From Cryptomeria japonica (lineage: Eukaryota > Streptophyta > Pinopsida > Cupressales > Cupressaceae): a DNA stretch of 64,000 nt. The first letter of the stretch is position 1. Every line of letters starts with the position of its first letter. Of the stretch, positions 1-11,358 are shown piece after piece. Under the pieces are notes generated by a model. That model worked only from the letters and a program-made list of their open reading frames with translations. It was not told where the DNA came from and ran no database searches. Position numbers and translations under genes: made by a program. The stretch lies in assembly GCF_030272615.1 (NCBI RefSeq), contig NC_081411.1, forward strand, positions 183,354,977-183,418,976. The letters run 5' to 3'.

Positions 1-2981
1 ATCCAGTATTGCTTCATGATCAGTAGTAGTCACTGTCCATAGGTCTTTGGTCTTAGGTTTTTCTTGATGCTTCAACAACTTGACATTTGTAGCTATAATA
101 AGGTGTGAATGCATTAAAATGGTTTTGTGTCTCTCATAGTCTTCAAATGTAGGTATGTCATTCTTTCTAATCATGTATGTTTGTAACCAAGTTCCCACAA
201 CAACAACTAAACCTGTAGGATATGTGAACCCATTATCATCTATCACTGGTTGTGTTAGCTTATGTTTTCCCTATACACATTGTGCCAAACAATATTCTGA
301 TCTCTCTCCATTCCCTTGTGGTGCAACAACTACAAAAACATGTCCTGGTTGTACAAGATTTGATAGACTGTCATACTCAAGTGAACTTTTCATGGCATCA
401 TTTGACAAGGATATTGTTTGAGATAAAGGATTTAGATATTGGGGAACCCAGGTATCAACCCGCTCACTTGACTTGCACTGATCCCAATCACACCGACACA
501 AGTCTGACAAAAACAAGCCAACGCTCGTGTCTAAATGGTCCATGTACTTGCATCTAAGCTAAGAAATGAATGCATATTTAAAGAATCTTTAATTGTTTGA
601 CAATCCAATCTGTATCCCACTGTGGTCTCCTCAACCAACCAAAAGAATCTGGTCACTGCTAAATTAAGAGTACCTCCATGTGACAATGTTGAGCTACACC
701 AATCAACAATAGAATGTGCATCAGAGAAATTTGCACCTAAAATCCTCAATTGCTACTTAACTAGAGCTCTCTTCAAACATGCACCTACTCCATCATGATC
801 CCCCTTCCCATGCCCTACCTCAAAAAAATACCAAATATGAGGTATACCGCTCTCTACATGCATTCTACTCAACCAATAAAAAATATGGGCATTCTTGAAT
901 TGACCCATACAGTTATTTGACTATATGATATGTCGATCAATTGCAATATCTTTCTCATGCAAGAACTCAAAAAAATTCTCGAAAGAATGTTGCACATACT
1001 CGGAGGAGTGTGATCTATCATCACTCATATAAAAATGATACTCCTTGATTATCTTCTTGTCCTCTTTTGTACTATCAGGAGCATGTCTATATGTAATGTG
1101 AACAAAAATAGCAATCTAGATTGAATTGTAGTACTGATATTGTACCTTATTATGTGGTTGCAATGTATAGTTTTTTGCAAAATCAACCACTGATACAATA
1201 GTGCCAATCAGGAAAGAGTTCTTACACATCCTGAACTGTTGGTCCAACCACTAAGACCAATGGGTGTGCCTTGCATACTTGTAGAAAATATTTTCCTTAA
1301 AATCCAAAATAAAATCAGCAACACTCACTTCTCTTGAGACTAATTCGCATCTAGAACCTTCACCTTCACTCTTCAAAGTATATTTTACTATCTCGTATCT
1401 TTTTTTCTCAACATAATTCTTTCCAAACTTGTGTTCGCTTCCCTCATGAAAACATGAAACAAACTTTGACAACTCACCACATTATGATCACTTCTCATTC
1501 AAACAATCATTTCTATAAAAATAGCAGCCATCATCTCTAGGGCATAAAAATAGATCTTGCAAGTCTCTTGATGATCTCAGAAATAGCATTGCACCACACT
1601 CCTGCAACATCTCATTAGTATGCAATGTAGAACAAATATGGCATAAAATTTCATGGTACATTGAAAACTCCACATGGTACTTGCAACAACAAGTATTACG
1701 AATCTTAAGAGGAACACAATAAAATTGCTTCAAAGATTCAAAGGCCCTTTGTGATATTTGCAAACTTGGATGTACTTCACATAAAATTTTGTACAACATT
1801 GTTTGGCTTGATTCCAAGAAATGTTTGGGATGCGGTGTGCGGTCTCGGTTGTCAATTCTTAATTTCAAAATATCCTTTACATTGGGTGATACTCTAGAAT
1901 TAGAGTTCCAAAATTGTTGAATCTCCTCCTTCACATTATCAGTCAACTTTCTATCAACATGTGGAAGCCTCCCACCAAAAGCCCATGTATCATGTTGAAG
2001 TGGATCGTCAAGTTTTTGTCTTTGTGCAAGTGCTCTATCCAAAGTTCTACGGTTTATGTTCAAATCAACACAAGTTTGTCTCATTTGACGAGCCTTCCTC
2101 AATTGATGGCTTACTAAGGAGGTTGTAATCACTCTTTAAGCGGCTCTCTTATCTCTTTCTTTGGTATTCTTTCCAATAGAATTGAGAGCATCAAATAGAT
2201 TTGTGGCAATAATAGAATTTCTCTCCATCTTCTTGTTCATACGAATCTTCAATTTATTTAGCAATGGTCTCATGTTTATCATCTTTAGCAATTGAACAAA
2301 AAGTTGGCATTGCTCGATCAATGTCTTATTGCTAAAACTTTGGTCGAAAAGTTGTGTAGCCCACAACCAAATGGTTCTTCTTGACCTCTTGCCTTCAAGA
2401 TTCGCAATAATGTTCTCATCAATTTCAAGTAACCATTTTGGGGTTCTTGAAGGTCTTGGATTTGGAATTTGTCTTTCATCCATGAGAGGGTCTTCATTTC
2501 TAAAGTAATTAGGTGTTACATATTGTTCACTTGGTTGAGCAATTCCACCTTCAATGTCAAAGTTTTCCACATTTTCACTTCTAATGTCAAAATTTTCCAC
2601 ATGTTCACCTACTATGTCAAAATTTTCTACATTTTCACCTCCAATGCCAAAAAATTTGATATTTACACCAAAATTATGGACACCTTCATTGTCAACTCCC
2701 AAATTTTCACTGTCCATTCTCACGTCATGTTGAGCATTTTCATTATCACTTTCAACATTTTCAACATATTCAAAATTTTCACTTTCAAAATATACATTTT
2801 CAATAACTTGTTCAACATTTTCAAATTCAATTTCCTCTTCACTTGAAGTAACATAAGCAATATTTAACATACCTTGTATTCCCCTCCTAGGACCTTCTTT
2901 ATCTCTTTCTCTATACACTTCAATTTGGTCATTTGAAAGTTTTCTTTTGTGTTTAGACTTCTGACAACTACTACTCCCCAT
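1..2981 (-). pseudogene. Decayed DDE-transposase-like gene, cut by left edge
   Basis: Reading down from an ATG at 2981, one frame stays coherent to about 545 (over 800 codons). It is broken only by stops: TAA 2136-2138, TGA 1488-1490, TAA 1482-1484, TAG 1251-1253, TAG 1116-1118 and TAG 921-923. A frameshift near 545 leads into the frame continuing to about 60. Residues 1-180 are acidic, with a repeated VENFDI-type peptide. The middle has NTCCCKYHVEF and a Cys-rich stretch. Later come THWS, VVDFAKNY, SNNCMGQFKN (about residue 690) and FFEVGHGKGDHDGVGACLKR (about residue 720), then a DWDQC Cys segment and VVVVGTWL. From memory, GHGKG-x2-DG-x-G with a preceding NCxxQFKN marks a DDE-like family seen in plants, cnidarians and insects. 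I cannot name the superfamily. I found no terminal inverted repeats. It could be a domesticated gene relic instead of a transposon. Confidence 0.6.
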
Positions 2982-3186
2982 TTACCTCCACAAAGATGCT
3001 CCTAAATGATTGACAATGTAAGATTTGACTTTAAGAATCTCTCAAAAGCACAAATTTGTCTCAACCTATCTAAAAACCCGTGATTGTTGACAAAAAACAA
3101 AATGTGAAGAATGTGGGTCATTGGAATCCACAAAATGGCCCACAAGGCTCTTTTTTATTTACAAAAATTGGATATCGGATTATATC
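2982..3186. other. Spacer upstream of the transposase-like relic
   Basis: AT-rich, with no coding potential that I can see. It would hold the promoter of the minus-strand relic if one survives; I see no clear TATA box. Confidence 0.3.
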
Positions 3187-3318
3187 GGATATCTGATTTT
3201 AATGTATAAATTTGTGGTCCCAAAAAAAATTTCCATTGCCACCTTTTTCTTATCGTTACCACATTAATGGCAGTGGCAAAAATCAGGTATCTGGTATCCA
3301 ATTTCATTACTCATATTT

Positions 3319-3319
<1 letters not shown>

Positions 3320-3349
<30 letters not shown>

Positions 3350-3455
3350 GGGGGAGAGGGAGAGAGAGAGAGATCAGGAGAGGGGGGAGAGAGAGAGATT
3401 AGGGGAGAGGGGGAGAGGGGAGGGAGAGAAAGATTAGGGGAGAGGAGAAAGAGAG

Positions 3456-3489
<34 letters not shown>

Positions 3490-3710
3490 AAGGAGGGGGA
3501 GAGAGAGAGATTAGGGGAGAGGAGGGGAGGTGGTAGGGGAGAGAGAGAAACATTAGGGGAGAGGGGAGAGAGAGAAGGGGGGAGAGAGAGAGAGAGAGGG
3601 AGAGAGGGAGAGAGAGAGGGAGGGGGATAGGGAGGGAGGGAGAGAGAGAGGGGGGAGAGAGACATAGGGGGAGAGAGAGGGATTAGGAGAGAGAGAAAGA
3701 GAGAATATGG
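3320..3710. repeat. Purine (GA/GGA) tract
   Basis: About 390 bp of almost pure A/G on the plus strand, with GA dinucleotides and runs of G. The open frames here translate to Arg/Glu/Gly or Ser/Leu/Pro low complexity and are not genes. It mirrors the pyrimidine tract at 7203-7667. Confidence 0.95.
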
Positions 3711-3716
3711 TATGAT

Positions 3717-6700
3717 AAGGGGTCATATGGTGTCCAATTACCCCTTAGGACACCATTGACCCTAACGACACCATATGGTGTCATAAGGGGTCATATGACC
3801 CATAACAACCCATAACGACACCATATCATGTCATAAGGGGTCATATGACCCATAACGACATCGTATAGAGTCATAAAGAGTCATATTGTGTCTTAAAGGG
3901 TCATATGGTGTCCATATTGGGTTGTAGGACACAATATGACCCCTTAGAACACCATAGGATCGATAACGACCCAATATGGTGTCATAAAGGGTCGAATGTT
4001 GTCCTTAGAGGTCATATGGTGTCTCATGACCCCTTAGGACACCATATGACCCATAACGACATAATTTGGTGTCTTAAGGGGTCATATGGTGTCCTAAGGG
4101 GTCGTAGGACACACTATGACCCCTTAGGACACCATAGGACCCATAACGACCCAATATGGTGTCATAAGGGGTCATTTGTTGTCCTTAGGGGTCATATGGT
4201 GTCCCATGACCCCTTAGGACACAATATGATCCATAAAAACACAATTTGGTGTCTTAAGGGGTCATATGGTGTCCTAAGGGATCGTAGGACACAATATGAC
4301 CCCTTAAAACACCATAGAACCCATAACGATCCAATATGGTGTCATAAGGGGTCATATGTTATCCCTGAGGGTCATATGGTTTCCCATGACCCCTTAGGAC
4401 ACCATATGACCCCTAACGACACTATATGGTGTCATAAGGGGTCATATGACCCATAATGACACCGTATATAGTCGTAAAGGGTCATATTATGTCTTGAGGG
4501 GTCATATGGTGTCTTAAAGGGGTTATATGACATAATATGGCTCCTTAGGACACAATATGACCCATAACGACACAATTTGGTGTCTTAAGGGGTCATATGG
4601 TGTCCTAAGAGGTAATAGGACACAATATGACCCCTTAGAACACCATAGGACCCATAACGACCCAATATGGTGTCATAAGGGGTCATATGTTGTATATAGG
4701 GGTCATATGGTGTGCCATGACCCCTAACAACACAATATGGTGTCATAAGGGGTCATATGACCCATAACGACACCATATAGAATCATAATGGGTCATATTG
4801 TGCCCTAAGGGGTCATATAGTGTCATATGATGACCCCTTAGGACACAATATAAGGATACAATTTGGTGTCTTAAGGGATTATATGGTGTCCTAAGGGGTT
4901 GTAGGACACAATATGAGCCCTTAGGACAACATAGGACCCATAACGACCCAATATGGCATCATAAGTGGTTGTATGTTGTCCTTAGCGGTGATATGGTGTC
5001 CCATGACCCCTTAAGACACCATATGACCCATAACGACACAATTTGTTTTCTTAAGGGGTTATATGGTGTCCTAAGGGGTCGTAGGACACAATATGACCCT
5101 TTAGGAGACCATAGGACCCATAACAATCCAATATGGTGTCATAAGGGTTCGTATGTTGTCCTTAGGGGTCATATGATGTCCCATGAACCCTTAGGACACC
5201 ATATGACTCCTAACGACACAATATGTTGTTATAAGGGGTCATATGACCCATAACGAGACTGAATAGAGTCGTAAAGGGTTATATTGTATCTTAAGGGTTC
5301 ATATGGTGTCTTAAAGGGGTCATATGAAACAATATGACCCCTTAGAACACAATATGACCCATAACAACATATTTTGGTGTCTTAAGGGATCATATGGGGT
5401 CCTAAGGGGTCGTAGGACACAATATGACCCCTTAAGACACCATAGGACCCATAACGACCCAATATGGTGTCATAAGGGGTCATATGGTGTCCCATGACCT
5501 CTTAGGACATAATATGACCAATAGCAACATAATTTGGTTTCTTAAGGGGTCATATGGTGTTCTAAGGTTCACAGGACATAATATAACCCCTTAGGACACC
5601 ATAGGACCCATAACGACCCAATATGGTGTCATAAGGGGTCGCATGTTGTCCTTAGGGGTCATATGGTGTCCCGTGACCCCTTAGGATACCATATGACCCC
5701 TAACAACACCATATGGTGTCATAAGGGGTCATATGACCCATAACAACACCTTATAGAGTTGTAAAGGGTCATATTGTGTCTTATGGGGTCATATGACACA
5801 ATATGACCCCTTAGGACACAATATGACCTATAACGACTCAATCTAGTGTCTTAGGGGTCATATGATTTCCTAAGGGATCGTAGGACACAATATGACCCCA
5901 TAGGACACCATAGGACCCATAACAACCCAATATGGTGTCATAAGGGGTCATATGTTGTTCTTAGGGGTCATATGGTGTCTCATGGCCCCTTAGGACACAA
6001 TATGACCCATAACGACACAATTTGGTGTCTTAAGGGGTCATATGGTGTCCTAAGGGGTCATAGGACATAATTTGACCCCTTAGGACACCATAGGACCCAT
6101 AATGACCAAATATGGTGTCATAAGGGGTCATATATTGTCCTTAGGGGTCATATGGTGTCCCATGACCCCTTAGGACACCATATCACCCCTAATGAGACCA
6201 TATGATTTCATAAGGGGTCATATGACCCATAACGACATCGTATAGAATCGTAAAGGGTCATATTATGATGTAAGGGGTCATATGGTGTCTTAAAGGGGTC
6301 ATATGACACAATATGACCCCTTAGGACACCATATGACCCATAATGACACAATTTGGTGTCTTAAGGGGTCATATGGTGTCCTAAGGGGTCATAGGACACA
6401 ATATGACCAGTTAGGACACCATAAGACCCATAACGACCCAATATGGTGGCATAAGGGGTCATATATTGTCCTTAGGGGTCATATGGTGTCACATGACCCC
6501 TTAGGACACAATATGACCCATAATGACACAATTTGGTGTCTTAAGGGGTCATATGGTGTCCTAAGGGGTCATAGGACACAATATGAGCCCTTAGGACACT
6601 ATAGGATGCATAACAACCCAATATGGTGTCATAAGGGGTCATATGTTGTCCTTAAGGATCATATGGTGTTTCATGACCCCTTAGGACACCATATGACCCC

Positions 6701-7202
6701 TAATGACACCATATGGTGTTATAAGGGGTCATATGACCCATAATGATACCGTATAGAGTCATGAAGGGTCATATTGTGTCCTAAGGGGTCATATGGTGTC
6801 TTAAAGGGGTCGTATGACACAGTATGACCCCTTAGGACATAATATGACCTATAACACAATTTGGTGTCTTAAGGGGTAATATGGTGTCCTAAGGGGTTGT
6901 AGGACACAATATGACCCCTTAGGACACCATAGGACCCATAACGATCCAATATGGTGTCATAAGGGGTCATATATTATCCTTAGGGGTCATATGACCCATA
7001 ACGACACCATATAGAGTTGTAAAGGGTCATATTATGTCCTAAGGGGTCATATGGTGTCTTAAAGGGGTCATATGACATAATATGACCCCTTAGGATACAA
7101 TATGACCTATAACAACACAATTTGTTGTCTTAATGGGTTATATGGTATCCTAATGGGTCGTAAGACACAATATGTCTCCTTAGGACACCATAAGACCCAT
7201 AA
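3717..7202. repeat. Self-complementary tandem satellite, about 490-bp higher-order unit
   Basis: The whole stretch is made from variants of GACCCCTTAGGACACCATAT and its reverse complement, joined by GACCCATAACGACAC-type linkers. Direct and inverted copies alternate every 25-40 bp. A landmark (GACCCATAACGACACCGTATAG and variants) recurs near 3848, 4448, 4757, 5248, 5736, 6223, 6734 and 6989. That gives a main period of about 490 bp with some units shortened or lengthened. Frames of up to 183 codons stay open because the unit lacks stops in one phase. They translate to a repeated DPLGHHMTHNDTIW-type peptide, which I treat as fortuitous. Confidence 0.9.
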
Positions 7203-7339
7203 TCTCTCTCTCCCTCTCCCCTAATCTCTCTATCTCTCTCTCCCTTTCCCCTCTCTCTCTCTCTATATATATATATATCCCCCCTCTCGCTCCCTTAATT
7301 TCTCTCTCTCCCTCTCCCCTAATCTCTCTATCTCTCTCT

Positions 7340-7385
<46 letters not shown>

Positions 7386-7470
7386 CCCTCCCTCTCCTTC
7401 CCTCTCCCTAATCTCTCTATCACTCTCTCCCTTCCCACTCCCCATCTCTCTCTCTCTCTCTCGCTCCCTT

Positions 7471-7534
<64 letters not shown>

Positions 7535-7667
7535 CCCCTCTCTCTCTCTCTCTCCCCTAATCTCTCTATTTCTCTCTCCCTCTCCCCTAATCTCTCTATC
7601 TCTCTCTCCCTTCCCCCCTCTCTCTCTCCCTCTCTCTCCCCACTCCCCCCTCTCCCTCTCCCTAATA
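7203..7667. repeat. Pyrimidine (CT/CCT) tract
   Basis: About 465 bp of nearly pure C/T, including a long (CT)n near 7470-7530, interrupted by a short (TA)n at 7264-7278. It is the reverse-complement counterpart of the purine tract on the other side of the satellite. Confidence 0.95.
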
Positions 7668-8669
7668 TCATGTACTAATTTATTTATAAATTAATATATT
7701 AAAATATTATATATTAGTATATTAATAAACAATAGATTAATTATGTGCAAATTTAGTAACTGAATTTACTTATTAAAATCAGATATCCAATTGTACCAGA
7801 TATTCGGTTTTAGTTGTACAAATTTTGAATTCAAAATTTTGGCTCGGGAATGCTTTGGGATTTGGCTTGGAAGTGACAAGCATGTAAAGTCAAATGAAAA
7901 AATGTGTTCTTCAGTATTCCTTGATTCTCCAGACTTTACACTGGTGGCTGACGAATTTTTTCATAGCCTAAATTGATAAAACGAAAAGGGTTTTTTAAGA
8001 ACATTCTCAGCTTTCCAACAATATAAGGCTTGTCTTATTTTGACTTTAATAAATAATTATTATTTATTTTCTAATTGAATTATGGAAAAAGTCTTAATTG
8101 ATAGACTGATTGAAAAACACTCATAACTTTCAAATGGTATAACATTTTTTGAATCTGAAACATGCATGACATCCTATGCTTCGTCTACTATAGGAAAAAA
8201 ATTTTAAAAAAAATCATAAGGTTTTGACCAAGTTAAGGTGGTCAGACGTAGGAGTTTCTGAATTTATGAAAAGTTGTAGTAAAAAATTCATAAATAATTA
8301 TTTACTTTATAAAAAATGTGTGTCACATTCGGACATGAATCTAATACTTTTATTATAAATATTATAAAAAATATTATGATTTGATTGTGATTAGGGTGGT
8401 CAGACATACGTCTACTTCTTATCTTTTTCCTAAAATTTTAGTACCACTGCATTGAAATTTGAAATTTTCATCAAATAGGATTTTTTTTTTCAAAAAACAA
8501 CTAGTAGCTTAGAAACTACATTCAATTTTTTATAGATTCTCTTCTTACATATTTTAAAAATAATGTTCACAACTTATTCAAATTTTCATGTCAAGTTGCA
8601 TAACTCTGATTTTCTAAAACTTCATTGTCACTTAAGGGCATGTTTTGGCACACCATGCTCCTGCACATA
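7668..8669. other. AT-rich region, nothing recognised
   Basis: The right inverted repeat (7772-7788) falls here. The rest is AT-rich, with short poorly coding frames only. A phrase around GGTGGTCAGACRTA occurs twice (about 8239 and 8395), which may be a trace of an old repeat. No LTR, protein domain or RNA gene was seen. Confidence 0.4.
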
Positions 8670-9664
8670 CCCAATGATTGGACTACAATCTGGATTACAA
8701 GAACTATAAATATAGCATCTCCTTATGCCTGATGGTAGTTTTGATTTAGCACATTTGTTTGTCTTGCAACAATCTCTTCTCAATACACCATATCGAAGAA
8801 TAAATTCACTTAAGCACCACATATACCACTCTCTGATAATGCAGACACTACATCAACACTCAAATTACATGACTAAATCATCTATATATATTGACCATCA
8901 ACCTTGGCAACAAGGTCGGATAAACCCTCATCTCGAAATTACAAAATTATATCTCACGATACAAAGATCGACCATCAGACCAATATAATGATATACATGA
9001 CATAACATTGACCTATATCAAATCTCCAAACACACATCACCACTGAAAATCACACCAAGATCAACCGCAACATGCTACACCACCAAGAATATCGCATAAC
9101 ATGAAGAATATCACCGGATCAACAAAATCACCAAGAACGTGCACAAGAATCAATGCAGACCACCAAAAAAAATAGAACATGGTCAGGAAACACCAACAAG
9201 CACATTAGAATCATCTGCAACAACTGCACCAAGATTGCTTATCAAAACTTCATCGATCAACATCTAAAACTCAAGAACACTCAAACAACAACAACTCGGA
9301 CTAGAAAGATAGCTTGTGGAGCAGCAGATCACAAACCATCTAAAATATAGATACACATGAACATCCCAAACAATCTCCCAAAATATCAACTCAAGATCTG
9401 ATCACACTGGAATATAACAGAGGAGATACCAAACTCTACAAAGCACTGATCAGAAAAACCAAAGTGCAAATCGGATCATATGATATGATCAATTAAGCTT
9501 TTGAATCACATAAACCAATATGGAAAGATGTAATCATACTAGAAATACTCCATATGTCGAACCATGATCCCAATAAACCAATCTGCAACCACCTGAGCAA
9601 TAAATCATAAGAAAATGTTGGCATCAATGACAACAACATATCCTAGCGGCAACAATGTCCAACA
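8670..9664 (-). repeat. Element A 3' LTR, outer end missing
   Basis: The inner boundary is CCAACA at 9664, read on the minus strand as TGTTGG. It directly follows the polypurine tract. The stretch 8670-9021 aligns with 52180-52538 at roughly 85-90% by eye. The sequence before 8670 does not match the other copy. Frames at 8628-9350 are LTR sequence, not genes. Confidence 0.85.
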
Positions 9665-9680
9665 ATCTCCCCCTTTGGCA
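9665..9680 (-). promoter_or_regulatory. Element A polypurine tract
   Basis: On the minus strand it reads TGCCAAAGGGGGAGAT immediately before the LTR start TGTTGG. This is the standard primer for plus-strand DNA synthesis in plant Copia elements. Confidence 0.9.
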
Positions 9681-9971
9681 TTGATAGAAACATATGGATG
9701 TGAAAAACAATCAATGCAAAAAAAGAAAACATCTCCAACAAACTCCCCCTAATATCAAGCAGATAAAATAGTTTTTCACATGCTTCTCTCCCCCTTTGAC
9801 ATCAATGATAAAGGTTCTCAAAATAAAAAACCAAACTCTCCCCCTTAGATAAATAAATCAGCTCAACTGAACCACAAACAAACTACTCCATCAAAGGAGC
9901 AACATACACTCATCAATCCAGACAAAAAGATAAGACTATGAAGTCCACCAGATTGATGCAACTCAATGCAT
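9681..9971 (-). other. Element A 3' untranslated stretch with extra purine tracts
   Basis: There is no coding signal. Three more AGGGGGAG-like tracts (minus strand) lie near 9742, 9788 and 9838. The one at 9788 is followed by a near copy of the GACATCAATGAT text that adjoins the real tract. Confidence 0.6.
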
Positions 9972-11353
9972 CTACTTCCCATCAGGAGGGGTAGATACCC
10001 CTAACTTGTCTCTCAAATAGACAAATGTATCTACAGGAAAAGGCTTGATGAAAATATTAGAAATTTGTTCCTTTGTAGATACATACTCTAGCTTCACTTC
10101 CTCTTCACTGACTTTTTCTCTCAAGAAATAATACTTGATTGATACATGTTTAGTCTTTGAATGTTGCACCAGGTTCTTTGACATATTAATCACATTGGAA
10201 TTGTCACAATATATGATAGTAGGCCCATCATAGATAACTCTGATATCTCTCAACATTTGTTTCATCCAAACTACCTGAGTGTAATTACTAGGAACAGTAA
10301 TGTACTCAGCATCAACAATAGATAGGGAAACTGAATCTTGTTTCTTACTTGCCCATGAAACTGATTTCTTACCAAAAATGAATGCACCACCGAAGGTACT
10401 CTTCTGGTCATCAACATCACTAGCCCAATCAACATCAGTGTAAGCATATAATATGAAATCATCATTCCTCAAATACCACAAACCATAATCCACAATTCCT
10501 TTTAGATATTTGAATATCATCTTTACATCAGTGACATGACTCTCTTTCGGATCAGTTTGATATCTAGCAACCATGCACACAACATGCATAATGTTAGGTC
10601 TAGTCTGAGTCAAGTATAGCATTCCACCAACCATGGATCTGTACAAGGTCTAATTAGCTTTCAAAGATTCATCATTCTTAGACAATTTGCAGCTAGTCAC
10701 CATATGGGTTCCAACTGGTTTAGAATCTTCTAACCCAAACTTCTTCAACAATTCCTTTACATATTTAGCTTGAGATATAAAAATAACTTTTTCGGTCTAT
10801 GAAATCTATAAACCTAATAAAAAATTCATTTCTCCTATCATAGACTCTCAAATTATTTCTACATATCACCAACAAACTTCATACTCAAGTTATCATCTCC
10901 TCCAAAGATAATGTCATCAACAAAAACTTCAACAATCAAAATGTTATCATTCTCAATCTTGAGAGATATATTACTATCAGCAGTACCTTTATTAAATCCC
11001 AATTTTAGTAAATACTTATCTAATCTAGCATACCAGGCTCTAGGGGCTTGTTTTAAACCATAAAGATCTTTCTTGAATTTTCATACCATGTCTCCATCAT
11101 CTAATAATGAAAATCCATTAGGTTTCTCAATGTAGACTTCTTCCTCAAGATCACCATTCAGAAAGGATGACTTGACATCCATCTGATATACCTTGAAATC
11201 CTTATAAGAAGCATATGCAAGCAATAGTCTAACAACTTCAAGTCTAGCTACTAGAGCAAAAGCCTCCTCAAAATCAATTCCTTCTTTCTATGAATATCCT
11301 TTGCATACCAGTCTTGCTTTCTTTTTAACAATTTCACTGGCTTCATTTAATTT
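9972..11353 (-). pseudogene. Element A reverse transcriptase and RNase H
   Basis: The longest open part (10646-9972, 224 codons) holds the end of RT (MYRSMVGGMLYLTQTRPNI) and Copia RNase H: YAYTDVDWASD, a WASKKQDSVSLS segment, the DAEY acid and YCDNSNVINMSKN. Above it, in broken frames up to 11353, come [42 protein letters not shown] and the catalytic VFVDDIIFG near 10900-10930. Together they make DNA from the element RNA and degrade the template. The 5' part of RT lies at 31503-31860, separated by G1. Several stops and small shifts disable it. Confidence 0.9.
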
Positions 11354-11358
11354 GTTCC

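Larger units (their letters stand above)
3187..7788. repeat. Composite inverted-repeat satellite block
   Basis: The block is bounded by a 17-bp perfect inverted repeat (GGATATCTGATTTTAAT at 3187-3203, its complement at 7772-7788). Similarity extends a further 20-30 bp outward with mismatches. Inside lie, in order, a purine tract, the tandem satellite core and a pyrimidine tract, so the two flanks are also reverse complements in composition. A local foldback exists at the left end, because AAAATCAGGTATC near 3277 answers 3187-3200. The layout suggests an element with inverted ends that gained or amplified a satellite, but no transposase or target duplication was found. Confidence 0.7.

Noticed and set aside
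3212-3665. Arg/Glu/Gly and Ser/Leu/Pro frames on both strands, and similar ones at 7263-7671
   Set aside because: Pure by-products of GA/CT simple repeats.
3905-6743. Open frames of 94-183 codons with a repeated DPLGHHMTHNDTIW peptide
   Set aside because: They are translations of the satellite unit; other units carry stops in the same phase, and no start context or domain supports a gene.
3717-7202. CRISPR-like array
   Set aside because: Repeats are contiguous variants without unique spacers, are inverted as often as direct, and the setting is a plant nuclear genome.
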